A stretch of 64,000 nucleotides of DNA from Euzebya rosea (GCF_003073135.1 NZ_PGDQ01000004.1:236363-300362), one strand, 5' to 3'. Positions 1-9,660 are shown, counted from the stretch's first letter. The notes: generated from the letters alone by a model not told the origin. Numbers and translations: made by a program.

Positions 1-1742
1 CCCTGCAGCACGATCATCGGCGTGGCCAGCGATTCGACGTGGGTGATGGGGGAGCGGTCGACGTACACCTGCTCGTCCTGGGGCCACGGGCCGACCATGG
101 AGTCGAGGTAGCGCGACTCGAACTTGTGGGTGTCGGTCGCCAGGGCACGGAGGTCCGCCACCCCGAAGAGGCTGCCGCCGGCGGCGAAGGTGTCGGTCGT
201 GCACAGCGCCAGCAGGGTGGTGTACCCACCGGCGCTGCCGCCCTCGATGATCAGCCGGTCGGGGTCGGCGAGGCCGGCCGCGACCAGGTGGCGGGTGGCC
301 GCGATCGTGTCGGCCACGTCGTGGATCCCCCAGTTGCCGCGCAGCGCATCCCGGTAGGCCCGGCCGTAGCCGATCGACCCGCGGTAGTTCACGTCGACGA
401 CGGCGAACCCGCGTGACGTCCAGTACTGGGCGGTGCCGTTGATGGTCGTCCGGGCGGCGCTGGTCGGGCCGCCATGGGTCAGCACGACCAGCGGCGGCCG
501 TTCGTCGTCGGGGCCGACGTGGGTGGCGCTGGTCGGCGGGTAGTACAGGCCGTGGGCCACCGCGTCGTCGGCCGTGGGGAACGTGATGTGCTCGGGGACG
601 GCCCCGATCCGTGCGGCGGCGTCCTCCCGTTCGGCGCTCAGGCGGGTCGCCGTCCCAGTGGTCGGGTCGACCCGGAAGACGCCCGTGGGCATGGCGGGGC
701 CGCCGGCGATCATCGCCAGGTCCTTGCCGACGGTCGCCAACGATCCGACCAGCCCGACACCGTCGATGTGGAGGGCGGTGCCGCTCCCGGTCCCGTCGAT
801 CCGTCGGGCATGGGCGTACCCGTCGGACAGCGTCTGGACGTGGATCGCGCCGTCGGCCACGGTGATCTGACCGATCCCGTGCACCCAGCGGGGTGCGCCG
901 CTGTCGACGGCCTCCTCCTGCAGCCGTTCGACCGGCCCGTCGGACCAGGCGAAGACGTTCCACCAGCCGTCCGGGTCGTCGCTGAACAGCAGCCGGTCGC
1001 CGTCCCAGCAGGCATCGGCGACCGCGCTGCCGTCCCCGCCGGCCACGTGCACGGCGTCGCCGAGCGCCGGTCCGTCGTCGGCCATCATGTCCGCGACCCA
1101 CAGCTCGGCGGCATCCCACGGCATGTCGGGGTGATCCCACTGCAGCCACGCCACCCGTGTCCCCGCGGCGTTCACGAACGGGCCGCCGACGAAGTCCGGA
1201 CCCGTGACCAGGACCGTGGTCCTACCGGAGGAGATGTCGACGTGGACGATCTCGTTGATGGCCTCCTCGGCCCCGTGGACGTTGACGTTGGACCGGGGCC
1301 GGTCGGGGCCGTGGGTCTCGCGGATGGCCAAGAACGCCTCACCGCCCGGCAGGACGGCCATCCCGGCCCATCGGATCCCGGCGGGGGTCGCCGGCTCGGG
1401 GGTCACGGGGACGGCGTCCCCGTCGGCGATGCGATGGACCCGCTGGTCCTCCCAGCTGCAGGCCAGCACGACGCCGTGGCCTGCACCGAGCGCGCCGCCG
1501 CCGTACTCACCGACCCTCGTCCGGGCGTTGAAGCCCGCGGGGGACAGGACCTCCCGACCGTCCGCGCCCGACCGGACGACCGCGACGCGCCCACCGTCGG
1601 TGGGGTCGCTCTGCAGCCACAGGACGTCCTCGCCGTCGACGGCGAGGTCGTTGTACCCGACGGATGCCGCGGCCAGGTCGGCGGCGGACAGCGGGGACGG
1701 CCAGGTGCCGTACGGGGCGACGGTGCGGTCGGTGTCGGGCAC
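1..1742 (-). CDS. S9 family (prolyl oligopeptidase-type) peptidase, partial
   Basis: Serine peptidase expected to cleave short peptides in the cytoplasm. The visible 580 residues start at a GTG (1742) with an AGGAGG ribosome site 8 nt upstream (1751-1756). They comprise a long N-terminal beta-propeller-like region and then the alpha/beta-hydrolase domain. The nucleophile elbow GGSAGGYTT places the catalytic Ser at residue 503. Near the window edge the protein reads SPITHVESLATPMIVLQG, the conserved strand just before the catalytic Asp. The window therefore cuts off the last ~60-70 residues, including the catalytic Asp and His. A TAGGGT -10-like hexamer lies at 1774-1779. It is transcribed away from leuS. 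Acylaminoacyl-peptidase versus dipeptidyl-peptidase specificity cannot be told from sequence alone. Confidence 0.88.
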   Translation of the reverse strand, partial: MPDTDRTVAPYGTWPSPLSAADLAAASVGYNDLAVDGEDVLWLQSDPTDGGRVAVVRSGADGREVLSPAGFNARTRVGEYGGGALGAGHGVVLACSWEDQRVHRIADGDAVPVTPEPATPAGIRWAGMAVLPGGEAFLAIRETHGPDRPRSNVNVHGAEEAINEIVHVDISSGRTTVLVTGPDFVGGPFVNAAGTRVAWLQWDHPDMPWDAAELWVADMMADDGPALGDAVHVAGGDGSAVADACWDGDRLLFSDDPDGWWNVFAWSDGPVERLQEEAVDSGAPRWVHGIGQITVADGAIHVQTLSDGYAHARRIDGTGSGTALHIDGVGLVGSLATVGKDLAMIAGGPAMPTGVFRVDPTTGTATRLSAEREDAAARIGAVPEHITFPTADDAVAHGLYYPPTSATHVGPDDERPPLVVLTHGGPTSAARTTINGTAQYWTSRGFAVVDVNYRGSIGYGRAYRDALRGNWGIHDVADTIAATRHLVAAGLADPDRLIIEGGSAGGYTTLLALCTTDTFAAGGSLFGVADLRALATDTHKFESRYLDSMVGPWPQDEQVYVDRSPITHVESLATPMIVLQ

Positions 1743-1874
1743 GGTGGGTTCCTCCTCGGTCGGGATGACCGAGACCCTAGTCGCCGTGTGGTGGCGACGT
1801 CGCCGACGATGCTCGGTCGAACGGGCCCCGGCCACCTCGCCTGCTGGGTGACTCGCCGCGTACCCTCGGGCACG

Positions 1875-4520
1875 ATGAGCAGCGACACCACCGGCGCCCC
1901 ACGCAGCCATGCCTACGACCCCGCCACCATCGAACCCAGGTGGCAGGCGTACTGGGCCGAGCACGAGACCTTCAAGGCGGTCGAGGACCCCTCCCGCGAG
2001 AAGTTCTACGCCCTCGGCATGTTCCCCTATCCCTCCGGGTCGGGGCTGCACGTCGGCCACCCCGAGAGCTACACCGCCGTCGACCTCGTCGCCCGCTACA
2101 AGCGGATGAAGGGCTACAGCGTCCTCAACCCGATGGGCTTCGACAGCTTCGGCCTGCCGGCCGAACGCGCCGCCCAGCGCGACGGCATCCACCCGGCGGT
2201 CATCACCGATGAGCGCATCGAGTACTTCCGTACCCAGCTGCGCCGCCTCGGCTTCTCCTACGACTGGTCGCGCGAGGTCGTGTCGTCCCACGCCGACTAC
2301 TACCGCTGGACCCAGTACATCTTCCTGAAGCTGTACGAGAAGGGGCTCGCCTACCTCGACGAGGTGCCCGTGTGGTGGTGCGAGGCCCAGGGCACCGTGC
2401 TGTCCAACGAGGAGGTCGTGGACAACCGCTACGTCGAGACCGGTGATCCCGTCGTCCGGCGCAACATGAAGCAGTGGATGCTGCGGATCACCGAGTACGC
2501 CCAGGAGCTCCTCGACGACCTCGACCAGCCGCTCCCCGACGGGCAGCAGCTGGACTGGCCCGAGGGTGTCCTGGAGATGCAGCGCCAGTGGATCGGACGG
2601 TCCGAGGGTGCGGAGGTCTCCTTCAGCATCGACGGGGCCGACGAGGACTTCGTCGTCTACACCACACGGCCCGACACGCTGTTCGGGGCCACCTACTGCG
2701 TGCTGGCCCCCGAGCACCCGCTGGTCGCGTCGATCACCACCGACGCGCAGCGCGCCGAGGTCGAGGCGTACGTCGAGAAGGCCATCTCCCGCTCCGAGCT
2801 GGACCGGCAGATGGGCGACGCCAAGGACAAGACGGGTGTGGACACCGGCGCCCGGGCGATCAACCCCGTCAACGGCGAGGCCGTGCCGATCTGGGTGGCC
2901 GACTACGTGCTGTCCAGCTACGGCACCGGCGCGATCATGGCCGTGCCAGCCCACGACGAACGCGACCACGCCTTCGCCCGCAAGTTCGGCCTGCCGATCG
3001 TCCCGACGTTCAGCGTCCCCGCGGGGGTGGACGTGCAGGAGGAGGCCTTCGCCGGCAGCGGCACCGTCATCAACTCCGGCCAGTTCGACGGCATGACGAC
3101 GGAGGAGATGAAGCCGGCGATCATCGATTGGCTCGAGGCGGAGGGGAAGGGCGAACGCAAGGTCAACTTCAAGCTGCGGGACTGGCTGTTCAGCCGTCAG
3201 CGCTACTGGGGCGAACCGTTCCCGTTCCTCCACATCCTCGACGACGAGGGGAACCCGACCGGCGAGATCGTGCCGGTGCCCTACGAGGACCTGCCGGTCG
3301 AGCTGCCGCACGTCGACGAGTACAAGCCGACCGCCACCGGCGAGCCGCCGCTCGCCCGCGCCACCGACTGGCTGTACACGACCGCGCCCGACGGTCGTCC
3401 GGCGATGCGCGAGACCAACACGATGCCGCAGTGGGCGGGGTCGTGCTGGTACTACCTGCGCTACACCGACGCCAGCAACACCGAGCTGCCGTTCAGTCAG
3501 GAGAACGTCCGCTACTGGGGTGATGTCGACCTCTACATCGGTGGGGTCGAGCACGCCGTCCTGCACCTGCTGTACGCCCGCTTCTGGCACAAGGTCCTCC
3601 ACGACATCGGGCTGGTGCCCACGCGGGAACCGTTCACCCGGCTGGCCAACCAGGGGATGATCCTGGCCAACAGCTACCGGCAGAGCAGCGGCAAGTACGT
3701 CCACCCCGATGACGTCGAGCAGCGCCCCGGCCGGACGGTCACGATGACCAGCGCCCACACCCAGGAGGAGGTCCGGACCGACTGGTTCGTCACCGGCACC
3801 GACACCCCCGTGGAGCAGAAGTCGGGGAAGATGGGCAAGAGCCTGAACAACTCCGTCGACCCGCTGGAGATCATCGAGCGCTTCGGCGCCGACACCCTGC
3901 GGCTGTACGAGATGTTCATGGGCCCGCTGGACCAGACGAAGGTCTGGAACACCTCCGGCTGCGAGGGCATCCACCGCTTCCTGTCGCGGACTTGGCGGCT
4001 GTTCGTCGACACCTCCGACTCCGAGACGGGCGGGCAGCTGCGTCCCATGCCGGAGGAGACGCCCCGCGAGGTCCGCAAGGCCCTCCACACCGCCATCAAG
4101 GAAGCGACGACGGGCATCGAGGAGCTGAAGGTCAACACGCCCATCGCCAAGATGATGGAGCTGGTCAACACCTGCAGCGGCGAGCCGATGGCGAAGGCCG
4201 ACATGGAGGCCTTCGTGCTGATCCTCTCGCCCTACGCACCGCACCTGGCCGAGGAGCTGTGGTCCCGCATGGGCCACGACGAGTCGCTGGCCAACGAGCC
4301 CTGGCCGGAGTGGGACGAGTCGGCGCTGGTGGAGGACACCATCACCATCGCCGTGCAGGTCCAGGGCAAGCTGCGGGGCACGGTCGAGGTGCCCAACGGC
4401 GCCGACAACGACACGGTGCTGGCCGCCGCCAGGGCCGAGGTTGCCGCCCAGCTGGACGGCAAGGCGATCCGCAAGGAGATCGTCGTCCCCGGCCGCCTCG
4501 TCAACTTCGTGGTGGGGTGA
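1875..4520 (+). CDS. leuS: Leucyl-tRNA synthetase
   Basis: Class I aminoacyl-tRNA synthetase that charges tRNA-Leu in the cytoplasm; 881 residues, normal bacterial length. The N-terminal Rossmann domain has the HIGH-type motif HVGH (residues 59-62) inside FPYPSGSGLHVGH. The CP1 editing domain shows TTRPDTLFGATY and GTGAIMAVPAHDERD. The KMSKS loop is KMGKS (652-656). The tail carries the anticodon-binding region (KMMELVNTCSGEP, LSPYAPHLAEELW). The ATG at 1875 is chosen because homology begins soon after it (AYDPATIEPRWQAYW) and because TACCCT lies 8 nt upstream, suggesting a leaderless mRNA; an in-frame GTG at 1848 is possible but has no ribosome site. The ABC ATPase follows after 25 nt. Confidence 0.97.
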   Translation: MSSDTTGAPRSHAYDPATIEPRWQAYWAEHETFKAVEDPSREKFYALGMFPYPSGSGLHVGHPESYTAVDLVARYKRMKGYSVLNPMGFDSFGLPAERAAQRDGIHPAVITDERIEYFRTQLRRLGFSYDWSREVVSSHADYYRWTQYIFLKLYEKGLAYLDEVPVWWCEAQGTVLSNEEVVDNRYVETGDPVVRRNMKQWMLRITEYAQELLDDLDQPLPDGQQLDWPEGVLEMQRQWIGRSEGAEVSFSIDGADEDFVVYTTRPDTLFGATYCVLAPEHPLVASITTDAQRAEVEAYVEKAISRSELDRQMGDAKDKTGVDTGARAINPVNGEAVPIWVADYVLSSYGTGAIMAVPAHDERDHAFARKFGLPIVPTFSVPAGVDVQEEAFAGSGTVINSGQFDGMTTEEMKPAIIDWLEAEGKGERKVNFKLRDWLFSRQRYWGEPFPFLHILDDEGNPTGEIVPVPYEDLPVELPHVDEYKPTATGEPPLARATDWLYTTAPDGRPAMRETNTMPQWAGSCWYYLRYTDASNTELPFSQENVRYWGDVDLYIGGVEHAVLHLLYARFWHKVLHDIGLVPTREPFTRLANQGMILANSYRQSSGKYVHPDDVEQRPGRTVTMTSAHTQEEVRTDWFVTGTDTPVEQKSGKMGKSLNNSVDPLEIIERFGADTLRLYEMFMGPLDQTKVWNTSGCEGIHRFLSRTWRLFVDTSDSETGGQLRPMPEETPREVRKALHTAIKEATTGIEELKVNTPIAKMMELVNTCSGEPMAKADMEAFVLILSPYAPHLAEELWSRMGHDESLANEPWPEWDESALVEDTITIAVQVQGKLRGTVEVPNGADNDTVLAAARAEVAAQLDGKAIRKEIVVPGRLVNFVVG

Positions 4521-4545
4521 CCACCGCCACACGACGAGGGACCCC

Positions 4546-5334
4546 ATGGACACCGCGATAGAGCTCCACGCCGTCGGCATGACCCGCCAACGGCAGGTCG
4601 TGCTCCACGACGTCGACTGGCGGGTCGAGGACGGCGAACGGTGGGTGCTGCTCGGCCCCAACGGCGCCGGCAAGTCCAGCATCCTCAAGGTCGCCGCGAC
4701 CTACGACCACGCCTCCACCGGCACCATCCGGGTGCTGGGCGAGACCCTGGGCCGCACGCTGGTCCAGGACCTGCGCCTGCGGCTGGGGTACACCGCGTCC
4801 TCCCTCGAACGGCTGATGGACCAGCGGATGTCCGTCCGCGACGCCGTGGCCAGCGGGTTCGACGCCAAGCTGGTCAGGTTCGGGTCCACCCACGACGAGG
4901 AGCGGTGGGCGGCGGTCGACGCAGCGCTGGACCGAGTGGGCCTGGCCGCCATCGCGGACCGGCGGCTGGACCTGCTCAGCGAGGGCGAACGCCGGCGGGT
5001 GCAGATCGCACGCGCCACCCTCACGGGGCCCGAGCTGCTGCTCCTCGACGAGCCGACCGCGGGGCTGGACATCGCCGGGCGGGAACAGCTGCTCGGACTG
5101 CTCGAGGACATCGCCGCCGACCCCGCCGTGCGGGCGGTTGCGTTGGTCACCCACCACGTCGAGGAGATCCCGCGAGGGTTCACCCACGTCGCCCTCGTCG
5201 CCGGGGGGACGATCGTCGACGCGGGTCCGATCGAGCAGACCCTCACCTCCGACGCGCTGTCACGGGTCTTCGACCATCCGCTCGAGGTGCGGCATCGGGA
5301 CGGCCGGTTCGCCGCCCGCGGCCTGAAGGGCTGA
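4546..5334 (+). CDS. Stand-alone ABC ATPase domain protein
   Basis: 262-residue single-domain ABC ATPase. Walker A is GPNGAGKSS, the signature loop reads LSEGERRRVQIARA, Walker B is LLLLDEPTAGLD, and the switch His is in LVTHHVEEI. The wording of the signature and the EEIPRGFTHVAL segment resemble the YlmA/ModF-like soluble ATPases often annotated as iron-siderophore or molybdate-related. No permease or binding protein is encoded beside it, so the substrate, if there is one, is unknown. The ATG follows a GAGGGA ribosome site and sits 25 nt after leuS, so it is probably co-transcribed with it. It converges with the histidine kinase gene. Confidence 0.85.
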   Translation: MDTAIELHAVGMTRQRQVVLHDVDWRVEDGERWVLLGPNGAGKSSILKVAATYDHASTGTIRVLGETLGRTLVQDLRLRLGYTASSLERLMDQRMSVRDAVASGFDAKLVRFGSTHDEERWAAVDAALDRVGLAAIADRRLDLLSEGERRRVQIARATLTGPELLLLDEPTAGLDIAGREQLLGLLEDIAADPAVRAVALVTHHVEEIPRGFTHVALVAGGTIVDAGPIEQTLTSDALSRVFDHPLEVRHRDGRFAARGLKG

Positions 5335-5381
5335 CAGGCGACTGCTCGGCCGACCGGCGCAGCCGGGTTCGAGCGGACCGG

Positions 5382-6200
5382 TCAGCCCGTGTCCTCCGCC
5401 GGGACCGGCAGCCGCAGCAGGAAGGCGGCCCCACCCTCCGGCGACGGGGATTCGTCCAGCCACAGGGCACCCCCGACCGCCTCGACCAGCCGTCGACACA
5501 ACGCCAGGCCCACCCCCGTGCCGGTCCCGCGCGCCTTGTCGAGCCCGCGCTGGAAGATGGTGAAGACCCGGTCGCGGTCGGCCTCGTCGATCCCGACGCC
5601 GTTGTCGCCGACCCGCAGCGTCACCTCCTCGGGGTTGCGTTGGAGGACCTCCACCGTAATCCGCACCGACGGGACGCCGGCGTGGCGTGCCGCGTTCTCG
5701 GCGAGGTTGTCGAGCAGTCGATGGGCGTCGACGGCGGCCATCGCGACCTTCCCCACGGGTTCGCCGACAAGCCGGGCCTCCGGATGCCGGGCCCGGAGCT
5801 CGCTGGCGACCTGCTCGATGACGGGGTCGAGGTCGGTGGTCGCGGTGCGCCCTGCGACCGTCCCGGCGGCGAGGACCTCCAGGAGTCCGTCGATCAGCTC
5901 GATGGTGTAGTCGGTCGAGGCCACGAGTCGTCCCAGGATCTCCGTCAGCAGCGGCTCCTCGATCTGCCTGGCGTCGAGGAGCTTGGCGAACCCGCTGATC
6001 GTGGACAACGGGTTCTTGATGTCGTGGGTGGCCGATGCCGCGACGGCGCGGAGCGTGGCGTGTTCCTGCTCGGTGGCCTCGAGGGTCCGGTACAACCGCG
6101 CGATGGCCCGTTCGGCGATCTGCTCGGCTTCGCGCCGTGCCTGTCGCTCCCGCTCGACCACACGCCGCAGCCGGGCGATCTCGTCGTCCCGGCCGGTCAC
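5382..6200 (-). CDS. Soluble sensor histidine kinase
   Basis: 272-residue histidine kinase with no membrane segment and no obvious PAS or GAF sensor domain. An N-terminal charged coiled coil (about residues 3-55, rich in R, E and A) leads into the HisKA H-box ATHDIKNPLSTI with phospho-acceptor His59. The HATPase domain has the N-box DNLAENAARH, G1 GDNGVGI and G2 GTGVGLALCRR. Start is GTG (6200). No response regulator gene is adjacent, so its partner is encoded elsewhere. The coiled coil may be the input or dimerisation element. Sensing of an internal signal or of a protein partner is inference. Confidence 0.87.
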   Translation of the reverse strand: MTGRDDEIARLRRVVERERQARREAEQIAERAIARLYRTLEATEQEHATLRAVAASATHDIKNPLSTISGFAKLLDARQIEEPLLTEILGRLVASTDYTIELIDGLLEVLAAGTVAGRTATTDLDPVIEQVASELRARHPEARLVGEPVGKVAMAAVDAHRLLDNLAENAARHAGVPSVRITVEVLQRNPEEVTLRVGDNGVGIDEADRDRVFTIFQRGLDKARGTGTGVGLALCRRLVEAVGGALWLDESPSPEGGAAFLLRLPVPAEDTG

Positions 6201-6384
6201 GACGGATCCTCGCGCAGGCCGGCGCCACGCTGCGCGCAGCAGGAGTGGGTCCCGTTCACCTCGCCATCATGCGCCATCGCACCGTCCGTCGGGGGCTGGC
6301 ACGACCGATGGTCGGCTGCCCCGGCCTCCCCGAGGTGACAGCATGGCGGGTCCCGACCCGTCCCGACGAAGGCCCCACCTGCCC

Positions 6385-8370
6385 ATGAGCGTTGCACGCG
6401 ACTTCGACACCATCGACGACCTCGACCTCGACCCGGCGGTCCGGCCGCAGGACGACCTGTTCGGCCACGTGAACGGCAGGTGGGTCGAGCGCACCGAGAT
6501 CCCCGACGACCGGGCCACCCACGGGTCCTTCGCCATCCTCAACGACATGTCGGAGGAGCAGGTCCGCACGATCATCACCGACGCCGCGGAGGGACGGATC
6601 ACGGGCGAGGAGGCCACCAAGATCGGTGACCTGTACGCCAGCTTCGTCGACGAGGAGACCGTCGAGGCGCTGGGCGCGGCACCGCTGGAGTCCACGTGGG
6701 GTGCGATCGCTGGCCTCGGCGACACCGACGAGCTGGTCGCCCTGATGGGTCGGCTGGCGCGGGAGGGTGTCGGCGGTGTCGTCTCGTTGTCTCCCTGGGT
6801 GGATCGGGGCAACCCCGAGCGGTACCTGCTGCACTTCGCCCAGAGCGGCCTCGGCCTGCCCGACGAGTCCTACTACCGCCTCGACGAGCACGCGGAGATC
6901 CGCAGCGCCTATGTCGGCCACGTCGAGCGGATGATGGCCCTCGCCGCCGAGCACGGCCTGGACCCCATCGGGGGCCGCGACGCCGCCGGTGCCGCGGAGG
7001 ACGTGATGGCGCTCGAGACCCGTTTGGCCGCCGCCCACTGGGACCGCACGGCCACCCGCGACGCGGTCCGGACCTACAACCTCGTCGACGCCGACGGGCT
7101 GACGTCGTTGCTGCCGACCGCACCCACCTGGCTGACGGCGATGGGCCTGGCGGAGTCGCAGTGGACCGAGGTCGTCGTCGGGCAGCCCGACGTGCTCGAG
7201 GCCGTGTCCGTCGCGCTGGAGGAGGTCGACCTCGGCGTGTGGCAGCGGTGGCTGGCGTGGCGGGTCCTCCGTGGAACCGCGTCCTACCTCTCCTCGCCGT
7301 TCGTCGACGAACGCTTCGACTTCACCGGGCGCATCCTGACCGGCGCCAAGGAGCTGAAGGAACGCTGGAAGCGGGGGGTGGCCACCGTCCAGGGGGTGAT
7401 GGGCGAGGCCGTCGGCAAGCTCTACGTGGAGCGCCACTACCCGCCGGAGGCCGAGGCGCAGATGGCCGAGCTGGTCGACAACCTGCTGAAGGCCTACGAG
7501 GCGCGGATCTCCACGCTCGAGTGGATGGCGGAGGAGACCCGCAAGGAGGCGCTGGCCAAGCTGGCGACGTTCCGCCCCAAGATCGGGCGGCCGGTGAAGT
7601 GGCGCGACTACGGCGACCTGGTCATCGATCCTGCCGACCTGGTCGGCAACCTCCGACGGGCGGCGGCGTTCACGTTCGACTGGGAGGTCGGCAAGGTCGA
7701 CCGGCCGGTTGACCGTGACGAGTGGTTCATGACGCCGCAGACCGTCAACGCCTACTACAACCCGGCGATGAACGAGATCGTGTTCCCCGCTGCGATCCTG
7801 CAGCCGCCGTTCTTCGATCCCACGACCGACCCGGCCTACAACTACGGCGCGATCGGGGCGGTCATCGGGCACGAGATCGGCCACGGGTTCGACGACCAGG
7901 GGTCGCGCTACGACGGGTCGGGGACCCTGCGTGACTGGTGGACCGAAGGCGACCGCGAACGGTTCGACGAGCGGGCGCAGGCGCTGAAGGACCAGTACTC
8001 GGCGTTCTCCCCCCGCGACCTGGGTGAGGAACACACCGTCAACGGCGAGCTGACGGTGGGGGAGAACATCGGGGACCTCGGCGGGGTCGCCGTGGCCCAC
8101 CACGCCTACCGGCTGTCGCTCGGCGGGCAGGAGGCGCCGGTCGTGGACGGACTCACCGGCGACCAGCGCTTCTTCGTGGGTTGGGCACGGGTCTGGCGGG
8201 TGGCCAGCCGGAAGGAGGAGGCGATCCGCCGCCTGACGGTGGACCCGCACTCCCCGCCGGAGTTCCGGGTCAACGTCGTCCGCAACATCGACGCGTTCCA
8301 CGAGGCCTTCGCGACCTCCCCGGAGGACGGGCTGTGGCTGGAGGAGGATCAGCGCGTCGCCATCTGGTGA
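6385..8370 (+). CDS. M13 family zinc metallopeptidase (neprilysin/PepO-like)
   Basis: 661-residue zinc endopeptidase. The HExxH zinc site is HEIGH (His496, Glu497, His500) in GAVIGHEIGHGFDDQG, the third ligand motif is ENIGDLGG, and the M13 substrate-binding motif NAYYNP lies upstream. The C-terminus has the family's NVVRNIDAFHEAF and ends in a hydrophobic tail (VAIW). There is no signal peptide, so the enzyme should be cytoplasmic and act on oligopeptides, as PepO does. The ATG at 6385 is preferred because homology starts soon after (LDPAVRPQDDLFGHVNGRW); an in-frame ATG at 6343 would add 14 poorly conserved residues. Its last 22 nt overlap the 3' end of a small gene on the other strand. Confidence 0.95.
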   Translation: MSVARDFDTIDDLDLDPAVRPQDDLFGHVNGRWVERTEIPDDRATHGSFAILNDMSEEQVRTIITDAAEGRITGEEATKIGDLYASFVDEETVEALGAAPLESTWGAIAGLGDTDELVALMGRLAREGVGGVVSLSPWVDRGNPERYLLHFAQSGLGLPDESYYRLDEHAEIRSAYVGHVERMMALAAEHGLDPIGGRDAAGAAEDVMALETRLAAAHWDRTATRDAVRTYNLVDADGLTSLLPTAPTWLTAMGLAESQWTEVVVGQPDVLEAVSVALEEVDLGVWQRWLAWRVLRGTASYLSSPFVDERFDFTGRILTGAKELKERWKRGVATVQGVMGEAVGKLYVERHYPPEAEAQMAELVDNLLKAYEARISTLEWMAEETRKEALAKLATFRPKIGRPVKWRDYGDLVIDPADLVGNLRRAAAFTFDWEVGKVDRPVDRDEWFMTPQTVNAYYNPAMNEIVFPAAILQPPFFDPTTDPAYNYGAIGAVIGHEIGHGFDDQGSRYDGSGTLRDWWTEGDRERFDERAQALKDQYSAFSPRDLGEEHTVNGELTVGENIGDLGGVAVAHHAYRLSLGGQEAPVVDGLTGDQRFFVGWARVWRVASRKEEAIRRLTVDPHSPPEFRVNVVRNIDAFHEAFATSPEDGLWLEEDQRVAIW

Positions 8371-8507
8371 CGGTCGACGTCGGCCGACTCCGCGGACTCG
8401 ACGGTCACCGACTCGCTGGGGGAGTCGGTGGCCACGGCGGCCCCACCGAAGACGCTGAGCAGCAACATGCCGAGGAGGACGGCGATGGTGACGGTGCGAG
8501 CGGTCAT
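8349..8507 (-). CDS. Small secreted protein, 52 aa, unknown function
   Basis: Short gene with an ATG at 8507, a GGGAG ribosome site about 8 nt upstream, and a protein starting MTARTVTIAVLLGMLLLSVF followed by GGAAVATDS. This is a typical Sec signal peptide with a likely cut after AVA near residue 26. The mature part is only about 26 residues and rich in Ser, Glu, Val and Asp. The stop lies inside the 3' end of the M13 peptidase gene (tail-to-tail overlap of 22 nt). No family is recognised. A lipobox is absent, so free secretion or cleavage to a short peptide is more likely than lipid anchoring. Function is unknown. Confidence 0.55.
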   Translation of the reverse strand: MTARTVTIAVLLGMLLLSVFGGAAVATDSPSESVTVESAESADVDRHQMATR

Positions 8508-8591
8508 GGGTGCACTCCCGGATGGTGGAGGGTTCTCGGTGCACCCAACGAAACGACCTCCACCGCGTGACGGTTGAGGTCATTCCGGGGA

Positions 8592-9635
8592 TCACGAACG
8601 GGCTAGTCCGTCCACCGTTGCCTCGAGCTCGTCCAGCGCACCCGGGAGGGGGACACGGGCGGTGACCAGCCCGACCGAGAGCCCCGACGAGTGGTCGTGC
8701 CAGGCGCCGCATCCGCCGATGCCGCCCATGCCGAAGAACGGGTCGTCGACGCTGGTCCCGAGCGCCCAGTCGTAGTGTCCGCCCATGGCCTGGTCCTCGC
8801 CTGAGGTGTGGGCGGTCCAGGACCGCTGCTGGAGCTCGGGGCCGAGTGTCTGCCGGCCCCAGTCGCCGGCCCAGGCCGCGTAGAGGCGGGCCAGCCCGGC
8901 GGCCGATGCCCAGCCGGTGACCGCGGGGGCGAGCGGGGCGCGGCCGGGGGTGAGCGCGTTGATCCACGCCACGTCGCGCAGCGGCTCGAGCTGCTGGAGG
9001 AGTTGGGTGAGCAGCGGCGGACGTCCGGGCCCCAGGGCGGCGAGGACGCCGTCAGGGTCGGTCAGCGGGACGGCGTCGGCTGGTGGGGTCATGACCAGGT
9101 CGAGGCCGAGCGGACCAGCGACGGTCTGGTGCCACAGGTCGTCGATCCGCTCGCCGGTCGCCTGCTGCAGGATGGCGCCGACGAGGTGGCCGTAGGTGTA
9201 CACGTGCTCGCACGGCACGCCGGGTGGTGACCAAGCCGGTTGGTCTGCCAGGCGGTCGGTGGCCTTGTCGAGGTCGAAGAGGACGCCGATGTCGATGCCA
9301 TCGTCGGGCCAGCCGGGCACGCCGGCACCGTGCGACAACGCCTGGGCGATCGTCACGCCCTGCTTGCCGTGCGCGCCGAAGGCCGGCCAGATGTCGGCGA
9401 CCGGGGCGTCGAGGTCGAGCAGCCCGCGGGCGGCAGCGACGACGGCGGTCAGCCCGACCGCGGCCTTGGTCACCGAGTAGAGGAACACCGGGTTGTCGAC
9501 GGTCATCGGTCGTGGCCCCGGACCGCCGGCCAGCGAGACCACGGTGTTTCCGTCCCGATCGATGACATGCAGTGCCAGCGGGTGGAGGATCGCGGCGTCC
9601 TCGAAGGCCCGCTCGACGTCGGCGATGGTGCTCAC
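8592..9635 (-). CDS. Serine hydrolase, beta-lactamase/esterase (class C) family
   Basis: 347-residue protein of the beta-lactamase-related (DUF/Beta-lactamase PF00144) superfamily, which includes esterases, D-aminopeptidases and penicillin-binding-like enzymes. The SxxK motif is SVTK in VFLYSVTKAAVGLT, the second motif is YTYG in HVYTYGHLVGAIL, and the GG-rich third region is GMGGIGGCGAWHDH. The conserved HTSG-type loop appears as SHGAGVPGW. There is no signal peptide, suggesting an intracellular esterase-like role rather than a secreted beta-lactamase. Start is GTG (9635). The plsC gene ends 26 nt downstream of its upstream border, so plsC and this gene may be one transcript read plsC first. 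Confidence 0.85.
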   Translation of the reverse strand: MSTIADVERAFEDAAILHPLALHVIDRDGNTVVSLAGGPGPRPMTVDNPVFLYSVTKAAVGLTAVVAAARGLLDLDAPVADIWPAFGAHGKQGVTIAQALSHGAGVPGWPDDGIDIGVLFDLDKATDRLADQPAWSPPGVPCEHVYTYGHLVGAILQQATGERIDDLWHQTVAGPLGLDLVMTPPADAVPLTDPDGVLAALGPGRPPLLTQLLQQLEPLRDVAWINALTPGRAPLAPAVTGWASAAGLARLYAAWAGDWGRQTLGPELQQRSWTAHTSGEDQAMGGHYDWALGTSVDDPFFGMGGIGGCGAWHDHSSGLSVGLVTARVPLPGALDELEATVDGLARS

Positions 9636-9660
9636 GACAGCCCCCTGTCGGTCGTGCTGG

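Noticed and set aside
474-1874. Upstream extension of the leuS frame
   Set aside because: The frame stays open for 1.4 kb, but it is antisense to the S9 peptidase and has no synthetase homology before 1875.
5382-6200. PdtaS kinase partner for pdtaR
   Set aside because: The kinase has a classic HisKA H-box and no GAF/PAS domains, and lies 28 kb away. PdtaS belongs to a different kinase class with N-terminal sensor domains.
6256-8967. Long minus-strand open frame over the M13 peptidase
   Set aside because: Antisense shadow of a gene with clear zinc-peptidase motifs; the translation is low-complexity.
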